From assembly GCF_900116895.1 (NCBI RefSeq), contig NZ_FPCF01000007.1, positions 28,397-92,396 on the forward strand: a DNA stretch of 64,000 nt, written 5' to 3'. Under the pieces are notes generated by a model, which worked only from the letters and a program-made list of their open reading frames with translations, did no database searches and had not been told where the DNA came from. Below are positions 11,085-21,851 of the stretch, one piece after another. This DNA comes from Pseudidiomarina donghaiensis (GTDB lineage: Bacteria; Pseudomonadota; Gammaproteobacteria; Enterobacterales; Alteromonadaceae). Positions within the stretch are counted from its first letter, which is position 1. Each line of letters begins with the position of its first letter. A program made the translations under genes and the position numbers.

Positions 11085-12310
11085 CCGCTAATGGCGCGCA
11101 CTATTTCGGTTTTTGCAGCTCGCCAAGCAGGATAAATAGTGGCCAGCACGCTCATAATGACAGCTATGGCTGCAACCATGACAACATTCCAAATCTGCAA
11201 ATCAACTGGAATTTGATTAATAAAATAAACATCGCTCGCCAACAGCGAGCTACCAGTAAGCCATTGTAACGCCGCCATTAAATTAGGTAACGCCAGTGTT
11301 AAGGCCACCCCTGCCAGGACGCCAAAAGCCACGCCGACTAAGCCATTTTGCAGCCCTTGCCAAATAAACACCCGCATAATTTGTTGAGCGCGCAGGCCCA
11401 TGGTGCGCAAAATACCAATGTGTCGTTGTTTCTCTTGTACAGTCATAATCAGGGTTGAAACAATGTTGAAGCATGCCACTGCAAGCACCAAAATTAGCAC
11501 CAAATACATCACAAAACGTACAAGTTGAATATCACGATATAAATGGCCTTGGGAACGCATCCAGTGGTCAATGTACACATAGTCTTGAATACGGTAGCCG
11601 ACTTCGTTAGCCACTTGTTGCGCCTGCATAACATCATGCAAATACAGCTCAATCGCCGTTGCTCCCTGCTCTAGGCCTACCAAATCACGCCCTGTTGCGA
11701 GGTTGACATAAGCATATTGATGGTCAACTTGACCGCCGAAATTGAAGGTGCCAACCACTTCTAGCCGCACCCGTTTAGGTTCTTTAAAGTTGGCATTTTG
11801 TGCCACTAACAACATAAGTTTGTCACCAGGCGTCAGCTTGAGCTTTTGCGCTAACTGATGCCCCAGCACCACACCACCGGAAGTTTTCTGTAACGCCTGC
11901 CAAGCGTCCGCGGCAACATAATCGACAATGGCCTGGGTTTGGCTGGTGTCAATGGCGTGCACCTGCACACCGGTAAATTGCGCACCTTGCTGAACCATCG
12001 CTTGCGTGCGAATGACTTCGTTGGCATAACGCACAGCTGGGTGCGCACGGCTTACGGCTAGAATATCGTCAGGGCTCTTCAGTTGTTGATTCACCGCGGT
12101 GTATTCAACATGAGGGATTAAACTCAAGAAGCGTTCTTGCAATACCTTTTCAAAGCCGTTCATGACACTTAAACCGGCAATAAAAACCATACATCCAAGC
12201 GCAATACCCAGCGTTGACGACGCTGAAATAAACGAGATAAACCCTGATCGTTCGCGGCGGCCGCGAAAACGCAGGGCTAGCTGCCAGGTTAAATTCCACG
12301 GCTGCATCAT
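11081..12310 (-). CDS. lolE: lipoprotein-releasing ABC transporter permease LolE
   Basis: Inner-membrane subunit of LolCDE, which extracts outer-membrane-destined lipoproteins and passes them to LolA. The 409 residues have the classic topology: one N-terminal helix (about 27-50, with SVMNGFE just after it), a large periplasmic domain, then three C-terminal helices (FtsX/MacB fold). Third gene of lolC-lolD-lolE, overlapping lolD by 4 bases. The assignment as LolE rather than LolC follows from gene order and an N-terminus more like LolE; the two are paralogous. Confidence 0.92.
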   Translation of the reverse strand: MMQPWNLTWQLALRFRGRRERSGFISFISASSTLGIALGCMVFIAGLSVMNGFEKVLQERFLSLIPHVEYTAVNQQLKSPDDILAVSRAHPAVRYANEVIRTQAMVQQGAQFTGVQVHAIDTSQTQAIVDYVAADAWQALQKTSGGVVLGHQLAQKLKLTPGDKLMLLVAQNANFKEPKRVRLEVVGTFNFGGQVDHQYAYVNLATGRDLVGLEQGATAIELYLHDVMQAQQVANEVGYRIQDYVYIDHWMRSQGHLYRDIQLVRFVMYLVLILVLAVACFNIVSTLIMTVQEKQRHIGILRTMGLRAQQIMRVFIWQGLQNGLVGVAFGVLAGVALTLALPNLMAALQWLTGSSLLASDVYFINQIPVDLQIWNVVMVAAIAVIMSVLATIYPAWRAAKTEIVRAISG

Positions 12311-13014
12311 GCCGTTTGCTCCACCTGTTCAAGTTGGCCGTGATGCAGGTTGAGCGTTCGCGGCAGTTGCGCTGCCAAATTTTGATCGTGCGTAACAATC
12401 ACAAATGCCGTGTCGAGCTCTTGGTTCAGCTCTTTCAGTAACTCAAATACTTGCACGGCTGTTGCGTCGTCAAGATTCCCAGTGGGCTCATCGGCTAAAA
12501 CTAAACTTGGTTCATTCGCTAAAGCTCTCGCAATAGCCACGCGTTGGCGTTCACCGCCCGACAATTCAGCTGGCCGGTGTTGCGCGCGCTGCGCAAGGCC
12601 TACCCGTTGCAACAACGCCATGGCGCGCTGTTCGGCCTGGGCTGCTTTAATACCACCAATAAGCAGTGGCATGGCGACATTTTCCAGCGCCGTAAACTCA
12701 GGCAACAAATGGTGAAATTGATAAATAAAGCCAAGTTGTTGGTTACGCCAGTCGGCAAGCTTGTTAGCAGACCAGTCTTGAATGGCTTGCCCACCGAACA
12801 ACACCGAACCCGCGCTTGGCTTATCAAGCCCACCCATACAATGCAGCAAGGTACTCTTGCCCGAACCCGAGCTACCGACAATGGCTAACATTTCACCGGC
12901 CGCAACCGATAAATTAATGTCTTGCAACACCTGTAGCTGCCGATCACCGTCTTGGTAACTACGCGATAAATGACGACATTCCATGAGCATGGGCGAATCC
13001 TTTTTATTATTCAT
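12307..13014 (-). CDS. lolD: lipoprotein-releasing ABC transporter ATPase LolD
   Basis: Cytoplasmic ATPase energising LolCE. The 235-residue protein carries Walker [10 protein letters not shown] (about 47-55), a Q-loop, signature [15 protein letters not shown] and Walker [13 protein letters not shown], the last typical of the MacB/LolD group. It sits between lolC (8-base overlap) and lolE (4-base overlap), so one polycistronic message is expected. The ATG at 13014 could be replaced by a second Met a few codons in without changing the domain. Confidence 0.96.
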   Translation of the reverse strand: MNNKKDSPMLMECRHLSRSYQDGDRQLQVLQDINLSVAAGEMLAIVGSSGSGKSTLLHCMGGLDKPSAGSVLFGGQAIQDWSANKLADWRNQQLGFIYQFHHLLPEFTALENVAMPLLIGGIKAAQAEQRAMALLQRVGLAQRAQHRPAELSGGERQRVAIARALANEPSLVLADEPTGNLDDATAVQVFELLKELNQELDTAFVIVTHDQNLAAQLPRTLNLHHGQLEQVEQTA

Positions 13015-14248
13015 AACGCAATGCTTCTGCTGGCAATACGCGACTAGCGCGCCACGCTGGGTACAACGTGGCTAACAGGGTTAGCAGCATAGCCGCGAGT
13101 ACAATGATAGTAATTTGCAGCGGCTGCATCAGTACCGGCAACCCGAGTTGCCCAGTAAAACTTAAATCGATACCGAGCCCCTGAATAATTTCATTCAGAT
13201 AGTTGCCAACCACGAGGCCGATCAGCAGCCCGACTAAGCTACCTACTAAACCGTTAAACAGCCCTTGTACCATAAACATCAGGTGCAAATGGCTACGGCG
13301 CAAACCCATGGTTTGCAAAATAGCAATATCGGCACGTTTGTCCTGTATAACCATCATCAGCGCCGACACAATATTGAACGCGGCAACCGCAATAATAAGA
13401 CCAAGCATTAGGCTTACCATGCGTTTTTCCATGCTCACTGCATCAAACAGCTCGCCATATTGGGCACGCCATGACTCTGTTTTGTAGGCATCGCCAACGG
13501 CTGCCTGCAACTGGGCTTCCACCTCAAGTGCACTGAATGGGTCGTTAAAGTAATAGCGTACCGCAGAAACGTGATTTGCGGGTAGCCTCAATAGTCGTGC
13601 GGCATCGGCGCCATGCATTACCAGTAATTGACTATCTGCTTCAGACTGCATACCGACAATGGCGGCAACCGTAAACTGACGTTGCGCCGGCATCAAACCT
13701 AGCGGCGTGTAAACACCACCAGCTGCGGCAACCACGCGAATAGTATCACCCGGCCATACCCCAAGTTCTTGCGCCAATGCTTGGCCTAAGATCACGCGAT
13801 ACTCACCAGAGCGCAGTTTTTCAACGTCGCCATATACTTGATAGTCGCGCAACGGCTGCCATTGCACCGCCGCATCGGGTGTTTGCGGAAACAGCCCTTG
13901 AATATAAACCGGCCGTAACTGGCCACTGCTTTGCACCACGCCGGCGCTACCCACTTGCGGCACCGCAGCAATTTGGTCGGTTAACTTAGGTACACCTGCG
14001 GCCAGTTCAGACCAATTCTCAACACTTGAGCCATCGGCTGCAGTAACCACCAGTTGCGGCACTACACCGAGAATTCGTTGCTTAAGTTGCTGCTCAAAGC
14101 CGTTCATAACCGAACTGACAATAATCAGCGCAGCGACACCAATTAAGATGCCCGCCAATGCAAAGCGGTTGATGAATCGCGTAAATTTATTGCCATGTCG
14201 AGCACGGCTGTATCGAAACCCTAAAAACAGGGTGGCAGGCTTAAACAT
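13007..14248 (-). CDS. lolC: lipoprotein-releasing ABC transporter permease LolC
   Basis: Paralogue of LolE and partner in the LolCDE complex. The start at 14248 ([20 protein letters not shown]) matches known LolC N-termini and has an AGGAAT site six bases upstream; the frame continues to an ATG at 14305, but those 19 residues are not expected. From this start the protein is 413 residues with one N-terminal helix followed by [16 protein letters not shown], a periplasmic domain and three C-terminal helices. First gene of the lol operon, divergent from mfd across about 130 bases. Confidence 0.93.
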   Translation of the reverse strand: MFKPATLFLGFRYSRARHGNKFTRFINRFALAGILIGVAALIIVSSVMNGFEQQLKQRILGVVPQLVVTAADGSSVENWSELAAGVPKLTDQIAAVPQVGSAGVVQSSGQLRPVYIQGLFPQTPDAAVQWQPLRDYQVYGDVEKLRSGEYRVILGQALAQELGVWPGDTIRVVAAAGGVYTPLGLMPAQRQFTVAAIVGMQSEADSQLLVMHGADAARLLRLPANHVSAVRYYFNDPFSALEVEAQLQAAVGDAYKTESWRAQYGELFDAVSMEKRMVSLMLGLIIAVAAFNIVSALMMVIQDKRADIAILQTMGLRRSHLHLMFMVQGLFNGLVGSLVGLLIGLVVGNYLNEIIQGLGIDLSFTGQLGLPVLMQPLQITIIVLAAMLLTLLATLYPAWRASRVLPAEALRYE

Positions 14249-14379
14249 ATTTATTCCTAAATAACTTAGCGCTGCAAGCATAAAGAAAACTGACGACTGA
14301 TCCAAGCGCCAAGTTGCGGTATACTCTCAACAAAATTTCGTTTCCCAATGAACATACGCAGTAGAGAATTCAGAAACCC

Positions 14380-17300
14380 ATGACCAAGGCCTCCATTCTT
14401 AATCCGCCCAAGCCGAAAGACAGCGCGCGCGACATGACTTGGCAGCAGTTAGCTGGCAGTAGCATTGCGTTAGCACTTGGCCAACTTATTGAGCAACATG
14501 ACGGGCCAGTACTCATTGTCACTCCCGATGCGCCCCAAGCACATCGCTTAGAGCACGAAGTGCAATATTTTGCTCCGTCATGGCGCCAACAGGTCATGGT
14601 ATTTCCAGACTGGGAAACCCTACCCTATGACAGCTTTTCGCCCCACCAAGATATTATTTCTGAGCGCTTGAGTGTGCTTGCCCGCTTACCGGATATGCAG
14701 CGCGGCGCACTCATTGTGTCATTAAACACACTCATGCATCGGGTTGCGCCAACGGATTATGTCAGCGGCCAGGCAATTCAGGTGAATAAAGGCCAGAAGC
14801 TAGATATTCATGGGTTACGCCAACGCCTAGAACGAGCTGGTTATCGTCATGTCGCCCAAGTGATGGAACATGGCGAGTTTTGTGTACGCGGTTCTTTGCT
14901 CGACTTATTCCCGATGGGTAGCGCAGCGCCTTTTCGCATTGACTTTTTTGATGACGAAGTGGACTCCATTCGCTCCTTTGACCCAGATACTCAGCTTTCT
15001 GCGGGTGAAATTGACGCCATTAACCTACTTCCGGCGCACGAGTTTCCAACCCACACCGCGGCTATCGAGCGTTTTCGGGCCAACTATCGAGAGCAATTTG
15101 AAGCCTCGAACGCGCGCGATTCTGTGTATTACCAAGTGTCGAATCAGCAATTTCCAGGCGGCATAGAATACTACTTGCCACTATTTTTCGAACAAACCGC
15201 AACGCTGTTCGACTATCTGCCAAACAATACACTGTTAGTTAGTTTTGGTGATTTACAAGGCAGCCTTGACCATTTGTGGCATGACATTAACCAACGCTAC
15301 GAACAGCGTCGCTATGACCCCTTACGCCCGTTACTACCGCCACAGCAGTTATACCTTAGCGTTGACCAAGTGCATGGGGCGTTTAAAGCCATGCCGCGCA
15401 TACGCGCGATGGTACCCGGTGATAAGCCGCAACCTGGGCCGCAGCAGTTTGCCAGTGAAGCCATTGGCGAAATAGCCGTTAATCACCAGCTGAAAAACCC
15501 GCTCGAAAGCCTACAGCAGCGCTTGGCTAACGCGTTTGATGCCAACTACCGAGTACTATTTTTGGTGGAGTCGGCTGGGCGCCGCGAAACCTTACGCGAA
15601 TTATTAGCGCCGCTGCAATTAGGTTTAGCTGAATTTGAAACCTTTCAAAGCTTTGTTGACGGCGATGACCCATGCGGTGTCAGTGTTAGCCCCATAATCA
15701 ACTCATTTGCATTGCCTGAACACAAACTGCTGGTCATTACTGAAACCGAGTTACTCGGGCAACGCATTGCACAGCGCCGTCGCCGCGACCAAAAAGCCAC
15801 TGTCAACGCCGAGAATATGGTGCGTAACCTAGCGGAATTGCGCATTGGTCAGCCGGTGGTTCATATTGACCACGGTGTAGGCCGCTACCAAGGTTTGCAA
15901 ACCTTAGACACCGGCGGTGTCACCACCGAGTTTGTCACCATTGAATACGCCAACAACAGTAAGCTGTACGTGCCGGTTGCTGCGTTGCATGTGCTAAGCC
16001 GTTACAGCGGCGGCGAAGAAAGCTCAGCACCGTTGCACAAACTAGGCAATGACCAGTGGGAAAAAGCCAAACGTAAAGCGGCTGAGAAAATTCGTGACGT
16101 GGCCGCTGAGCTGCTAGACGTTTATGCTCGCCGCGAGGCCAAACCTGGTTATAAATATCGACTTGATCACAACGAATATCAGCGCTTTGCGGCAAGCTTT
16201 CCATTCGAAGAAACCGATGACCAACAAGCGGCTATTGCCGGTGTGCTTGGCGACATGCAGTCGGACCGCGCCATGGACCGGTTAGTGTGTGGCGACGTTG
16301 GTTTCGGTAAAACCGAGGTCGCTATGCGCGCTGCCTTTGTTGCCGTGAATGACAACAAACAAGTGGCAGTGCTAGTACCCACCACCCTGCTTGCGCAGCA
16401 GCACTACGAAAACTTTAAGGATCGTTTTGCTGATTGGCCCATTCGCGTTGAAGTTCTGTCGCGATTTAAAACGGGCAAACAAACCCAGAAAATTCTCGAT
16501 GACATGGCCGAAGGCAAAATTGACCTGGTTATTGGCACCCATAAGTTACTTAGTGCCGACGTGAAATTTAAAGACTTAGGGCTGCTGATTGTCGATGAGG
16601 AGCATCGCTTTGGTGTGCGTCAAAAAGAAGCTATAAAGAAGCTTCGCGCCGACGTCGATATTCTTACTCTAACCGCAACCCCAATACCTCGAACCCTCAA
16701 CATGGCTATGCAGGGCGTACGTGATTTATCGATTATAGCTACCCCACCGGCGAAGCGATTAGCGGTGAAAACCTTTGTTCGTGAATATGACGAGCCCACC
16801 ATTCGTGAGGCCATATTGCGCGAAATTTTGCGTGGTGGGCAGGTGTATTTCTTACACAACAATGTCGAAACCATTGATAAAACGGCTGAAAAACTGGCTG
16901 AACTTGTTCCCGAAGCACGCATCACCGTAGCCCACGGACAAATGCGTGAGCGCGAGCTAGAGCGAATTATGTCAGATTTTTATCATCAGCGTTATAACGT
17001 CTTGGTGTGCACCACCATTGTCGAAACCGGTATTGACGTACCTACCGCAAATACCATTGTCATGGACCGTGCCGATCATCTTGGCTTGGCACAAATGCAC
17101 CAACTTCGCGGCCGGGTTGGCCGCTCGCATCACCAAGCGTACGCATACCTACTTACCCCGCCGCCTAAGCGTATGACCAAAGACGCCTTGAAGCGCCTTG
17201 AGGCTATTTCACAGCTAGAAGACTTGGGCGCTGGTTTTATGTTGGCAACTCACGATTTAGAAATTCGCGGGGCTGGTGAACTGCTTGGTGATGAGCAAAG

Positions 17301-17847
17301 CGGCCAAATTGAAACCATTGGCTTTACCCTGTACATGGAAATGCTTGAACAAGCCGTCACCGCGCTACGCGACGGCAAGCAACCGGCGCTCGACCAACTG
17401 CTGAAAGCACAGTCAGAAGTCGATTTACGTGTGCCAGCTTTGTTGCCGGACACCTACATTGCCGATGTAAACACCCGCCTTAGTTTATATAAGCGCATAG
17501 CCAGCAGCGATGACAGCCAAGGCCTGCATGAAATTCAAGTTGAGCTGATTGATCGTTTTGGTTTATTGCCAGATGCCGTGAAAAACCTCATTCGCGTGAC
17601 CGAGCTGCGTAATCGCGCGGGTAAACTGGGTATTCGTAAAATAGACGGCGGCCCGCTGGGCATCAACTTTGAGTTTGCCGACGACACCCGCGTGTCACCG
17701 CAATTATTAATTGGTTTGATTCAATCACAACCGAATTTATATCGCCTGGAAGGCCCGAACCGTTTACGTTATCTTGGGAAAATTGAAGATACTCAAAGCC
17801 GCCTGAAACTGGTAGAGTCATTACTTGAAGAATTCGCACGAGGATAG
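14380..17847 (+). CDS. mfd: transcription-repair coupling factor Mfd
   Basis: Mfd removes RNA polymerase stalled at DNA lesions and recruits UvrA. The 1,155 residues cover the UvrB-like N-terminal domain (DWETLPYDSFSPHQDIIS near 75), the RNA-polymerase interaction domain around 480-550 (GQPVVHIDHGVGRY), the translocase motor with Walker A GDVGFGKTE near 638 and DEEH near 738, the VVETGIDVPTANTI and HQLRGRVGRS helicase motifs, and the C-terminal TRCF domain. Full length with no breaks. csiV starts two bases after its stop. Confidence 0.97.
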   Translation: MTKASILNPPKPKDSARDMTWQQLAGSSIALALGQLIEQHDGPVLIVTPDAPQAHRLEHEVQYFAPSWRQQVMVFPDWETLPYDSFSPHQDIISERLSVLARLPDMQRGALIVSLNTLMHRVAPTDYVSGQAIQVNKGQKLDIHGLRQRLERAGYRHVAQVMEHGEFCVRGSLLDLFPMGSAAPFRIDFFDDEVDSIRSFDPDTQLSAGEIDAINLLPAHEFPTHTAAIERFRANYREQFEASNARDSVYYQVSNQQFPGGIEYYLPLFFEQTATLFDYLPNNTLLVSFGDLQGSLDHLWHDINQRYEQRRYDPLRPLLPPQQLYLSVDQVHGAFKAMPRIRAMVPGDKPQPGPQQFASEAIGEIAVNHQLKNPLESLQQRLANAFDANYRVLFLVESAGRRETLRELLAPLQLGLAEFETFQSFVDGDDPCGVSVSPIINSFALPEHKLLVITETELLGQRIAQRRRRDQKATVNAENMVRNLAELRIGQPVVHIDHGVGRYQGLQTLDTGGVTTEFVTIEYANNSKLYVPVAALHVLSRYSGGEESSAPLHKLGNDQWEKAKRKAAEKIRDVAAELLDVYARREAKPGYKYRLDHNEYQRFAASFPFEETDDQQAAIAGVLGDMQSDRAMDRLVCGDVGFGKTEVAMRAAFVAVNDNKQVAVLVPTTLLAQQHYENFKDRFADWPIRVEVLSRFKTGKQTQKILDDMAEGKIDLVIGTHKLLSADVKFKDLGLLIVDEEHRFGVRQKEAIKKLRADVDILTLTATPIPRTLNMAMQGVRDLSIIATPPAKRLAVKTFVREYDEPTIREAILREILRGGQVYFLHNNVETIDKTAEKLAELVPEARITVAHGQMRERELERIMSDFYHQRYNVLVCTTIVETGIDVPTANTIVMDRADHLGLAQMHQLRGRVGRSHHQAYAYLLTPPPKRMTKDALKRLEAISQLEDLGAGFMLATHDLEIRGAGELLGDEQSGQIETIGFTLYMEMLEQAVTALRDGKQPALDQLLKAQSEVDLRVPALLPDTYIADVNTRLSLYKRIASSDDSQGLHEIQVELIDRFGLLPDAVKNLIRVTELRNRAGKLGIRKIDGGPLGINFEFADDTRVSPQLLIGLIQSQPNLYRLEGPNRLRYLGKIEDTQSRLKLVESLLEEFARG

Positions 17848-17849
17848 TT

Positions 17850-18923
17850 ATGACAGCATGGTTGCGTAACAGCATAATCGCCGTGATGGGGCTTTGTAGC
17901 GCTAGCGCTTTGGCCCAGCAATCACCTGCCGATTGGCGCTGGTTTGATGTTGAGGTGTTAGTTTTTAAACACGCGCCGAACGATGAAAACGAAAATTTCC
18001 CATGGCATCCGCCGCGTCAATTCGAAGCGCAAAATGATCTGCTGTCAGCGTTTTATGCTCCCGACTTTAGCGCTTTTTTGCACGCGCTTGATATTTGTCC
18101 TGAAGAAAATCTATCACGCCCAGTATTCTGTGCCTTGCCAAGTGAACAAGACCCATATTCGCTATGGTATAACCCAGAGCGCATTATGAGTGGCTTTCGT
18201 GAAGCCCCAGCAAAAATAATTGATGGTTATGGCGGCGACATGCACACGCAGAAACGTCCATTTTTATTAGCCTCAGAAGAATTCGAGTTTACCGACTTTC
18301 GCGAACAACTTATCCGCCGCAATGTTGGTACACCACTATTGCATGCTACTTACCGTACACCGGTATTTAATCGAGCCAACAATTACCGTGTTCGACTATT
18401 TGGTGGGCGCAATTTTGGCCCTGAATTTTTACCTAATGGCTACCCGCAACCACCATTTATGGCACTTGATTCAGCCGTTGAGAACTCAACCAAGCAAGTA
18501 CCGCAATTATTTGAAGAGCTAGAGAATTTGTTTAGCAGTGTTGAGCAACAACAATTTCAACTTAGTTACCGCGATCACCGCACACCAAACCCGCCGCCAT
18601 TACTCGCTGCAAGAGAACGCTCACAGCGCCCTACCCCAGTGTGGGAGTTAGACGGTACGTTACATATTTATTTGGTCGGTAATTACTTACATATTGATAG
18701 CGATCTCGAGCTACGAGAACCCCAGCGCGTGCAGTTTAATCAACGCGAATTAGCTGCTCAAATTGAACAGGCCTTGCAACCTCAGCTAGACTCTAAATTC
18801 TTGCGTAGTTATCGGCTCAATCAATTGCGCCGTGTCATCAGTCACGAAACCCATTACTTTGATCATCCGCGGCTTGGGCTAGTCGTACAAATTCGTCGTA
18901 CTGAATTATCAGCGCGACGTTAA
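17850..18923 (+). CDS. csiV: CsiV-family periplasmic protein
   Basis: A 357-residue exported protein with signal peptide (about 1-22, cleavage near ALAQQ) and the family opening DWRWFDVEVLVFKHAPNDENENFPWHP. In Vibrio cholerae CsiV is a peptidoglycan-binding periplasmic protein needed for PBP1A/LpoA-dependent wall synthesis; the same role is inferred here. The gene begins two bases after the mfd stop, the usual mfd-csiV linkage, so it is probably co-transcribed with mfd. Confidence 0.85.
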   Translation: MTAWLRNSIIAVMGLCSASALAQQSPADWRWFDVEVLVFKHAPNDENENFPWHPPRQFEAQNDLLSAFYAPDFSAFLHALDICPEENLSRPVFCALPSEQDPYSLWYNPERIMSGFREAPAKIIDGYGGDMHTQKRPFLLASEEFEFTDFREQLIRRNVGTPLLHATYRTPVFNRANNYRVRLFGGRNFGPEFLPNGYPQPPFMALDSAVENSTKQVPQLFEELENLFSSVEQQQFQLSYRDHRTPNPPPLLAARERSQRPTPVWELDGTLHIYLVGNYLHIDSDLELREPQRVQFNQRELAAQIEQALQPQLDSKFLRSYRLNQLRRVISHETHYFDHPRLGLVVQIRRTELSARR

Positions 18924-18949
18924 TACATCGAGAACAAACGGAATTACTT

Positions 18950-19450
18950 ATGGAAAAGTACGAAGAGCTGTTGCTTGCATTACGCAAAGTTATTCGCGCA
19001 ACAGATTTGTACTCAAAACAGTTAAATAAGCGCACCGGACTAACCGCACCACAGCTGTTAATATTGCGCGAAATTGCCGCTGCGCCCGATGGCATTACGG
19101 CAAGTTCAGTCGCACAAAATATTACCTTAAGCCCAGCAACCGTGAGTAATGTTATCGACCGCTTAGAACATCGTGAACTTATTCACCGTGAGCGTAGCGT
19201 GCAAGACCGGCGCCGTGTGGTGTTGTCGCTTACTGCGCGAGGTCGCGAACGACTTGCAGAAGCCCCTCGCCCTTTACAAGAAGACTTTATACACAAATTC
19301 CAAGCACTCGCTGACTGGGAACAATCACAATTAGTTGCAGGCATGCAGCGAATTGCCACCATGATGGACGCGGAACGACTTGATGCCGCAGACGTACTTG
19401 AAGTAGGAACCTATGAACAACAAAAATATCGTACGCCTAAGCGTAAGTAG
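18950..19450 (+). CDS. MarR-family transcriptional regulator
   Basis: A 166-residue winged-helix regulator: dimerisation helices at the N-terminus, helix-turn-helix around 50-80 (SVAQNITLSPATVSNVIDRLEHRELIHRE) and the wing SVQDRRRVVLSLTARGRE. Ligand and targets are not visible. A GGAAT site precedes the ATG. The 3' end overlaps the nuclease gene by 38 bases, so the two are likely co-transcribed, though overlap alone does not show the regulator acts on the nuclease. Confidence 0.9.
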   Translation: MEKYEELLLALRKVIRATDLYSKQLNKRTGLTAPQLLILREIAAAPDGITASSVAQNITLSPATVSNVIDRLEHRELIHRERSVQDRRRVVLSLTARGRERLAEAPRPLQEDFIHKFQALADWEQSQLVAGMQRIATMMDAERLDAADVLEVGTYEQQKYRTPKRK

Positions 19451-21197
19451 CTTATCGTTACTTCTGTTAAGTAGCTGTGCTCAATTAAATAAACCGGCGT
19501 TATGCGATGCTGACATTACGCCAATTCCGCACATTCAAGGCAGCGGCGCTGTATCACCGCTGCTTGACCAAACGCTGACAACACGCGGCGTTGTTACCGC
19601 CAGCTGGTACCGTGAAAATCAGCTGGGTGGTTATTTCATTCAAAGCGCAGAAGTTGACGACGACAACGATGCCACAACCTCAAACGGCTTATTTATTGCC
19701 CAGCAAAATGCCGCCGTGAAGGTTGGTGATGCGGTATACCTTACCGGCGTTGTGCACGAGCACAACGGCGTGACTCAATTGCAGAACATTAGTGCAAGTG
19801 CCGTTTGCGCATCGGAGCAGGCCATAGAAGCAACGCCGTTTACACTGCCAGTTGCAGCCACTGAAGCATTTGAAGCCGTTGAGGGCATGCTGCTTTCACT
19901 GACGCAGTCACTTACCGTGAACGGCCACTATCAACTGCAGCGACACGGCCAATTTGACGTTGCTCCCATGCGGTTATACACACCAACACAGCATCACAAA
20001 CCCGGCGCAGAGGCACAAGCTCAAGCTCAAGCCAATAGTTTGGCGCGATTAGTTATTGACGATAATTTAGCGCCAAACCCAGCACAGATTAACGTGCCAA
20101 AGCCCTCACTTACGGCTGAGAACACGTTACGAAGTGGCGATGTTATTGCCCCGCTAACCGGTGTATTGAATGAGTTCAAGGGCTCGTACCGGCTGCAACC
20201 AACAACTGCCGTAACGGTGATTGAAACCAATAAACGACCACCGGCGCCAACCGCACCAGCTACCAATACGGTTCGTGTGGCTGCGTTTAACGTATTGAAT
20301 TATTTCAATGGCAACGGCGCCGAGAAAACCTTTCCCACCGAACGCGGCGCTAAATCTGCTGCTGACTTTCAACGTCAACACGACAAAATCATTGCGGCAT
20401 TAAGCCAACTCGATGCTGATATTGTTGGCCTGATGGAAATTGAAAATGACGGCTATGGCAAATACAGTGCTATTTCTGAATTAACAGCGGCGCTAGCCGA
20501 ACAAACGGGACACCCTTGGCGCTTTATACGTGCGGGGGTAAACAGTTTTGGTGATGATAGTATTACCAACGGTTTAATCTATCGTAGCGACAAAGTAGAG
20601 CCTCAAGGCCAGCCACTGACCATTACCGAAGCGTCTTTTGGAACCCGTAGTCGCTTGCCTTTGATTCAGCGTTTCGCACCCAACAACACGGTGGAAAATT
20701 TAGTTATTGCTGTGAATCACTTTAAATCAAAAGGTAGCTGCCCTAAAGATGCGGAAAACCCCAATGCTAACCAACACGATGGTCAAGGCTGTTGGAATGC
20801 AGCTCGTACTGAATCAGCCAAGCACCTCGCCGCATTTATCGACCGTCATCCGGATTTAAAAAATCACGGCTTGCGTGTGTTAATGGGTGACTTTAATGCC
20901 TATGGTCAAGAAGACCCAATTCAGACCTTGCTGGCGCAAGGGTACTACAACCGAATTGATGCTTTTGACCCACAAGCTTACAGCTACGTTTACGACGCAC
21001 AAGCGGGTAGCTTAGACCATTTATTGGTTTCTGGCCTGTTAACGGGGCGTGTGGTCAATCAAGCGGTTTGGTCAATCAATGCTGATGAGCCAACACTTTT
21101 GCAATATGATCGTGCTGCGCAAAATTCACAATGGTATGCGCCTTCGGCCTATCGATCGTCAGATCATGATCCTGTCTATGCTGATATTCAATTTTAA
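19413..21197 (+). CDS. ExeM/NucH-type endonuclease, predicted lipoprotein
   Basis: A 594-residue protein with lipoprotein signal (LLLLSSC, lipidated Cys22). Residues ~50-250 resemble the OB-like N-terminal region of ExeM/NucH nucleases; from about 285 comes an endonuclease/exonuclease/phosphatase domain with FNVLNYFN, LMEIENDGYG (catalytic Glu), GDFNAYGQEDP and the terminal SSDHDPV motif. ExeM proteins degrade extracellular DNA in Shewanella biofilms; here the lipobox suggests membrane anchoring. The start is supported by an AGGA site inside the MarR gene. Confidence 0.9.
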   Translation: MNNKNIVRLSVSSLSLLLLSSCAQLNKPALCDADITPIPHIQGSGAVSPLLDQTLTTRGVVTASWYRENQLGGYFIQSAEVDDDNDATTSNGLFIAQQNAAVKVGDAVYLTGVVHEHNGVTQLQNISASAVCASEQAIEATPFTLPVAATEAFEAVEGMLLSLTQSLTVNGHYQLQRHGQFDVAPMRLYTPTQHHKPGAEAQAQAQANSLARLVIDDNLAPNPAQINVPKPSLTAENTLRSGDVIAPLTGVLNEFKGSYRLQPTTAVTVIETNKRPPAPTAPATNTVRVAAFNVLNYFNGNGAEKTFPTERGAKSAADFQRQHDKIIAALSQLDADIVGLMEIENDGYGKYSAISELTAALAEQTGHPWRFIRAGVNSFGDDSITNGLIYRSDKVEPQGQPLTITEASFGTRSRLPLIQRFAPNNTVENLVIAVNHFKSKGSCPKDAENPNANQHDGQGCWNAARTESAKHLAAFIDRHPDLKNHGLRVLMGDFNAYGQEDPIQTLLAQGYYNRIDAFDPQAYSYVYDAQAGSLDHLLVSGLLTGRVVNQAVWSINADEPTLLQYDRAAQNSQWYAPSAYRSSDHDPVYADIQF

Positions 21198-21233
21198 TTA
21201 GAATCAAAAAAATAATTAAACTTGTCACAGCTC

Positions 21234-21288
21234 TCGCCTTTGTTGCATCTTAACTGTAGTCATCATCACACATGAGCAACAAAGGCGA
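21234..21288 (+). promoter_or_regulatory. 13-bp perfect inverted repeat before the sigma-factor start
   Basis: TCGCCTTTGTTGC (21234-21246) and GCAACAAAGGCGA (21276-21288) are exact inverse complements separated by 29 bases. The right arm contains the AAAGGCG sequence that would serve as ribosome-binding site of the GTG at 21294. It could be an operator or an mRNA stem masking the start region; no T-run follows, so it is a poor terminator for the upstream nuclease gene. Confidence 0.55.
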
Positions 21289-21293
21289 ATTGA

Positions 21294-21851
21294 GTGGAAC
21301 ACAAACGAATTGGTTTTGGTTGCGCGCTAAGCCCAGCCATATTTAACCAAGCCATACGTGGCAAACCGCAAGCGCAAAGGGTTGTTTTTGAAACCTTTAA
21401 ACCTGCGGTTTTGCGCACCTTAATGGGCTTATGTCACGACCGCGAGTTAGCGCGTGACTTAGCGCAAGACGTGTTTATTCAAACCTTTCGTAAAATTCAT
21501 CAAATTCGCAAACCTGAAGCTTTTGGTGGTTGGTTAAAAAAGTTAACCATTCGCACCGCATTAGCAGAGTTTCGTCGACAACAACCGCAAACCAACAGTG
21601 AGCCACCAGACATTGCCGATACGTCATGGCACAACATGGCCGACTGGTTGACTCAACTGGATGATATTGAACGGTTAATTAACCAGCTTGATACTCAGGA
21701 GCGAACTCTTGTTTGGCTGTATCTCGGTGAAGGCTACAGCCACGAGGAAATTGCAGAGCTTATGCAGCAACCTTCGGCAACAATACGACAACGTTATCGA
21801 CGAGCCTTGTTAAAGCTCCATGAATTTTTAAATGAGGAACAACATGATTAA
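21294..21851 (+). CDS. ECF-type sigma-70 family RNA polymerase sigma factor
   Basis: A 185-residue sigma factor with region 2 around 30-95 (RELARDLAQDVFIQTFRKIHQIRKPEAFGGWL) and region 4 around 120-175 (helix-turn-helix in GEGYSHEEIAELMQQPSATIRQRYRRAL). The start is a GTG with a weak AAAGGCG site inside an inverted repeat; an ATG at 21272 is out of frame. The first ~20 residues exceed most ECF factors, so a later start is possible. It leads a three-gene set with a membrane protein and a PDZ protein, the usual layout of a sigma/anti-sigma module. Confidence 0.87.
   Translation: MEHKRIGFGCALSPAIFNQAIRGKPQAQRVVFETFKPAVLRTLMGLCHDRELARDLAQDVFIQTFRKIHQIRKPEAFGGWLKKLTIRTALAEFRRQQPQTNSEPPDIADTSWHNMADWLTQLDDIERLINQLDTQERTLVWLYLGEGYSHEEIAELMQQPSATIRQRYRRALLKLHEFLNEEQHD

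Noticed and set aside
14320..14325. TATACT as -10 of mfd
   Set aside because: No convincing -35 at 16-18 bases upstream; left out of the feature list.
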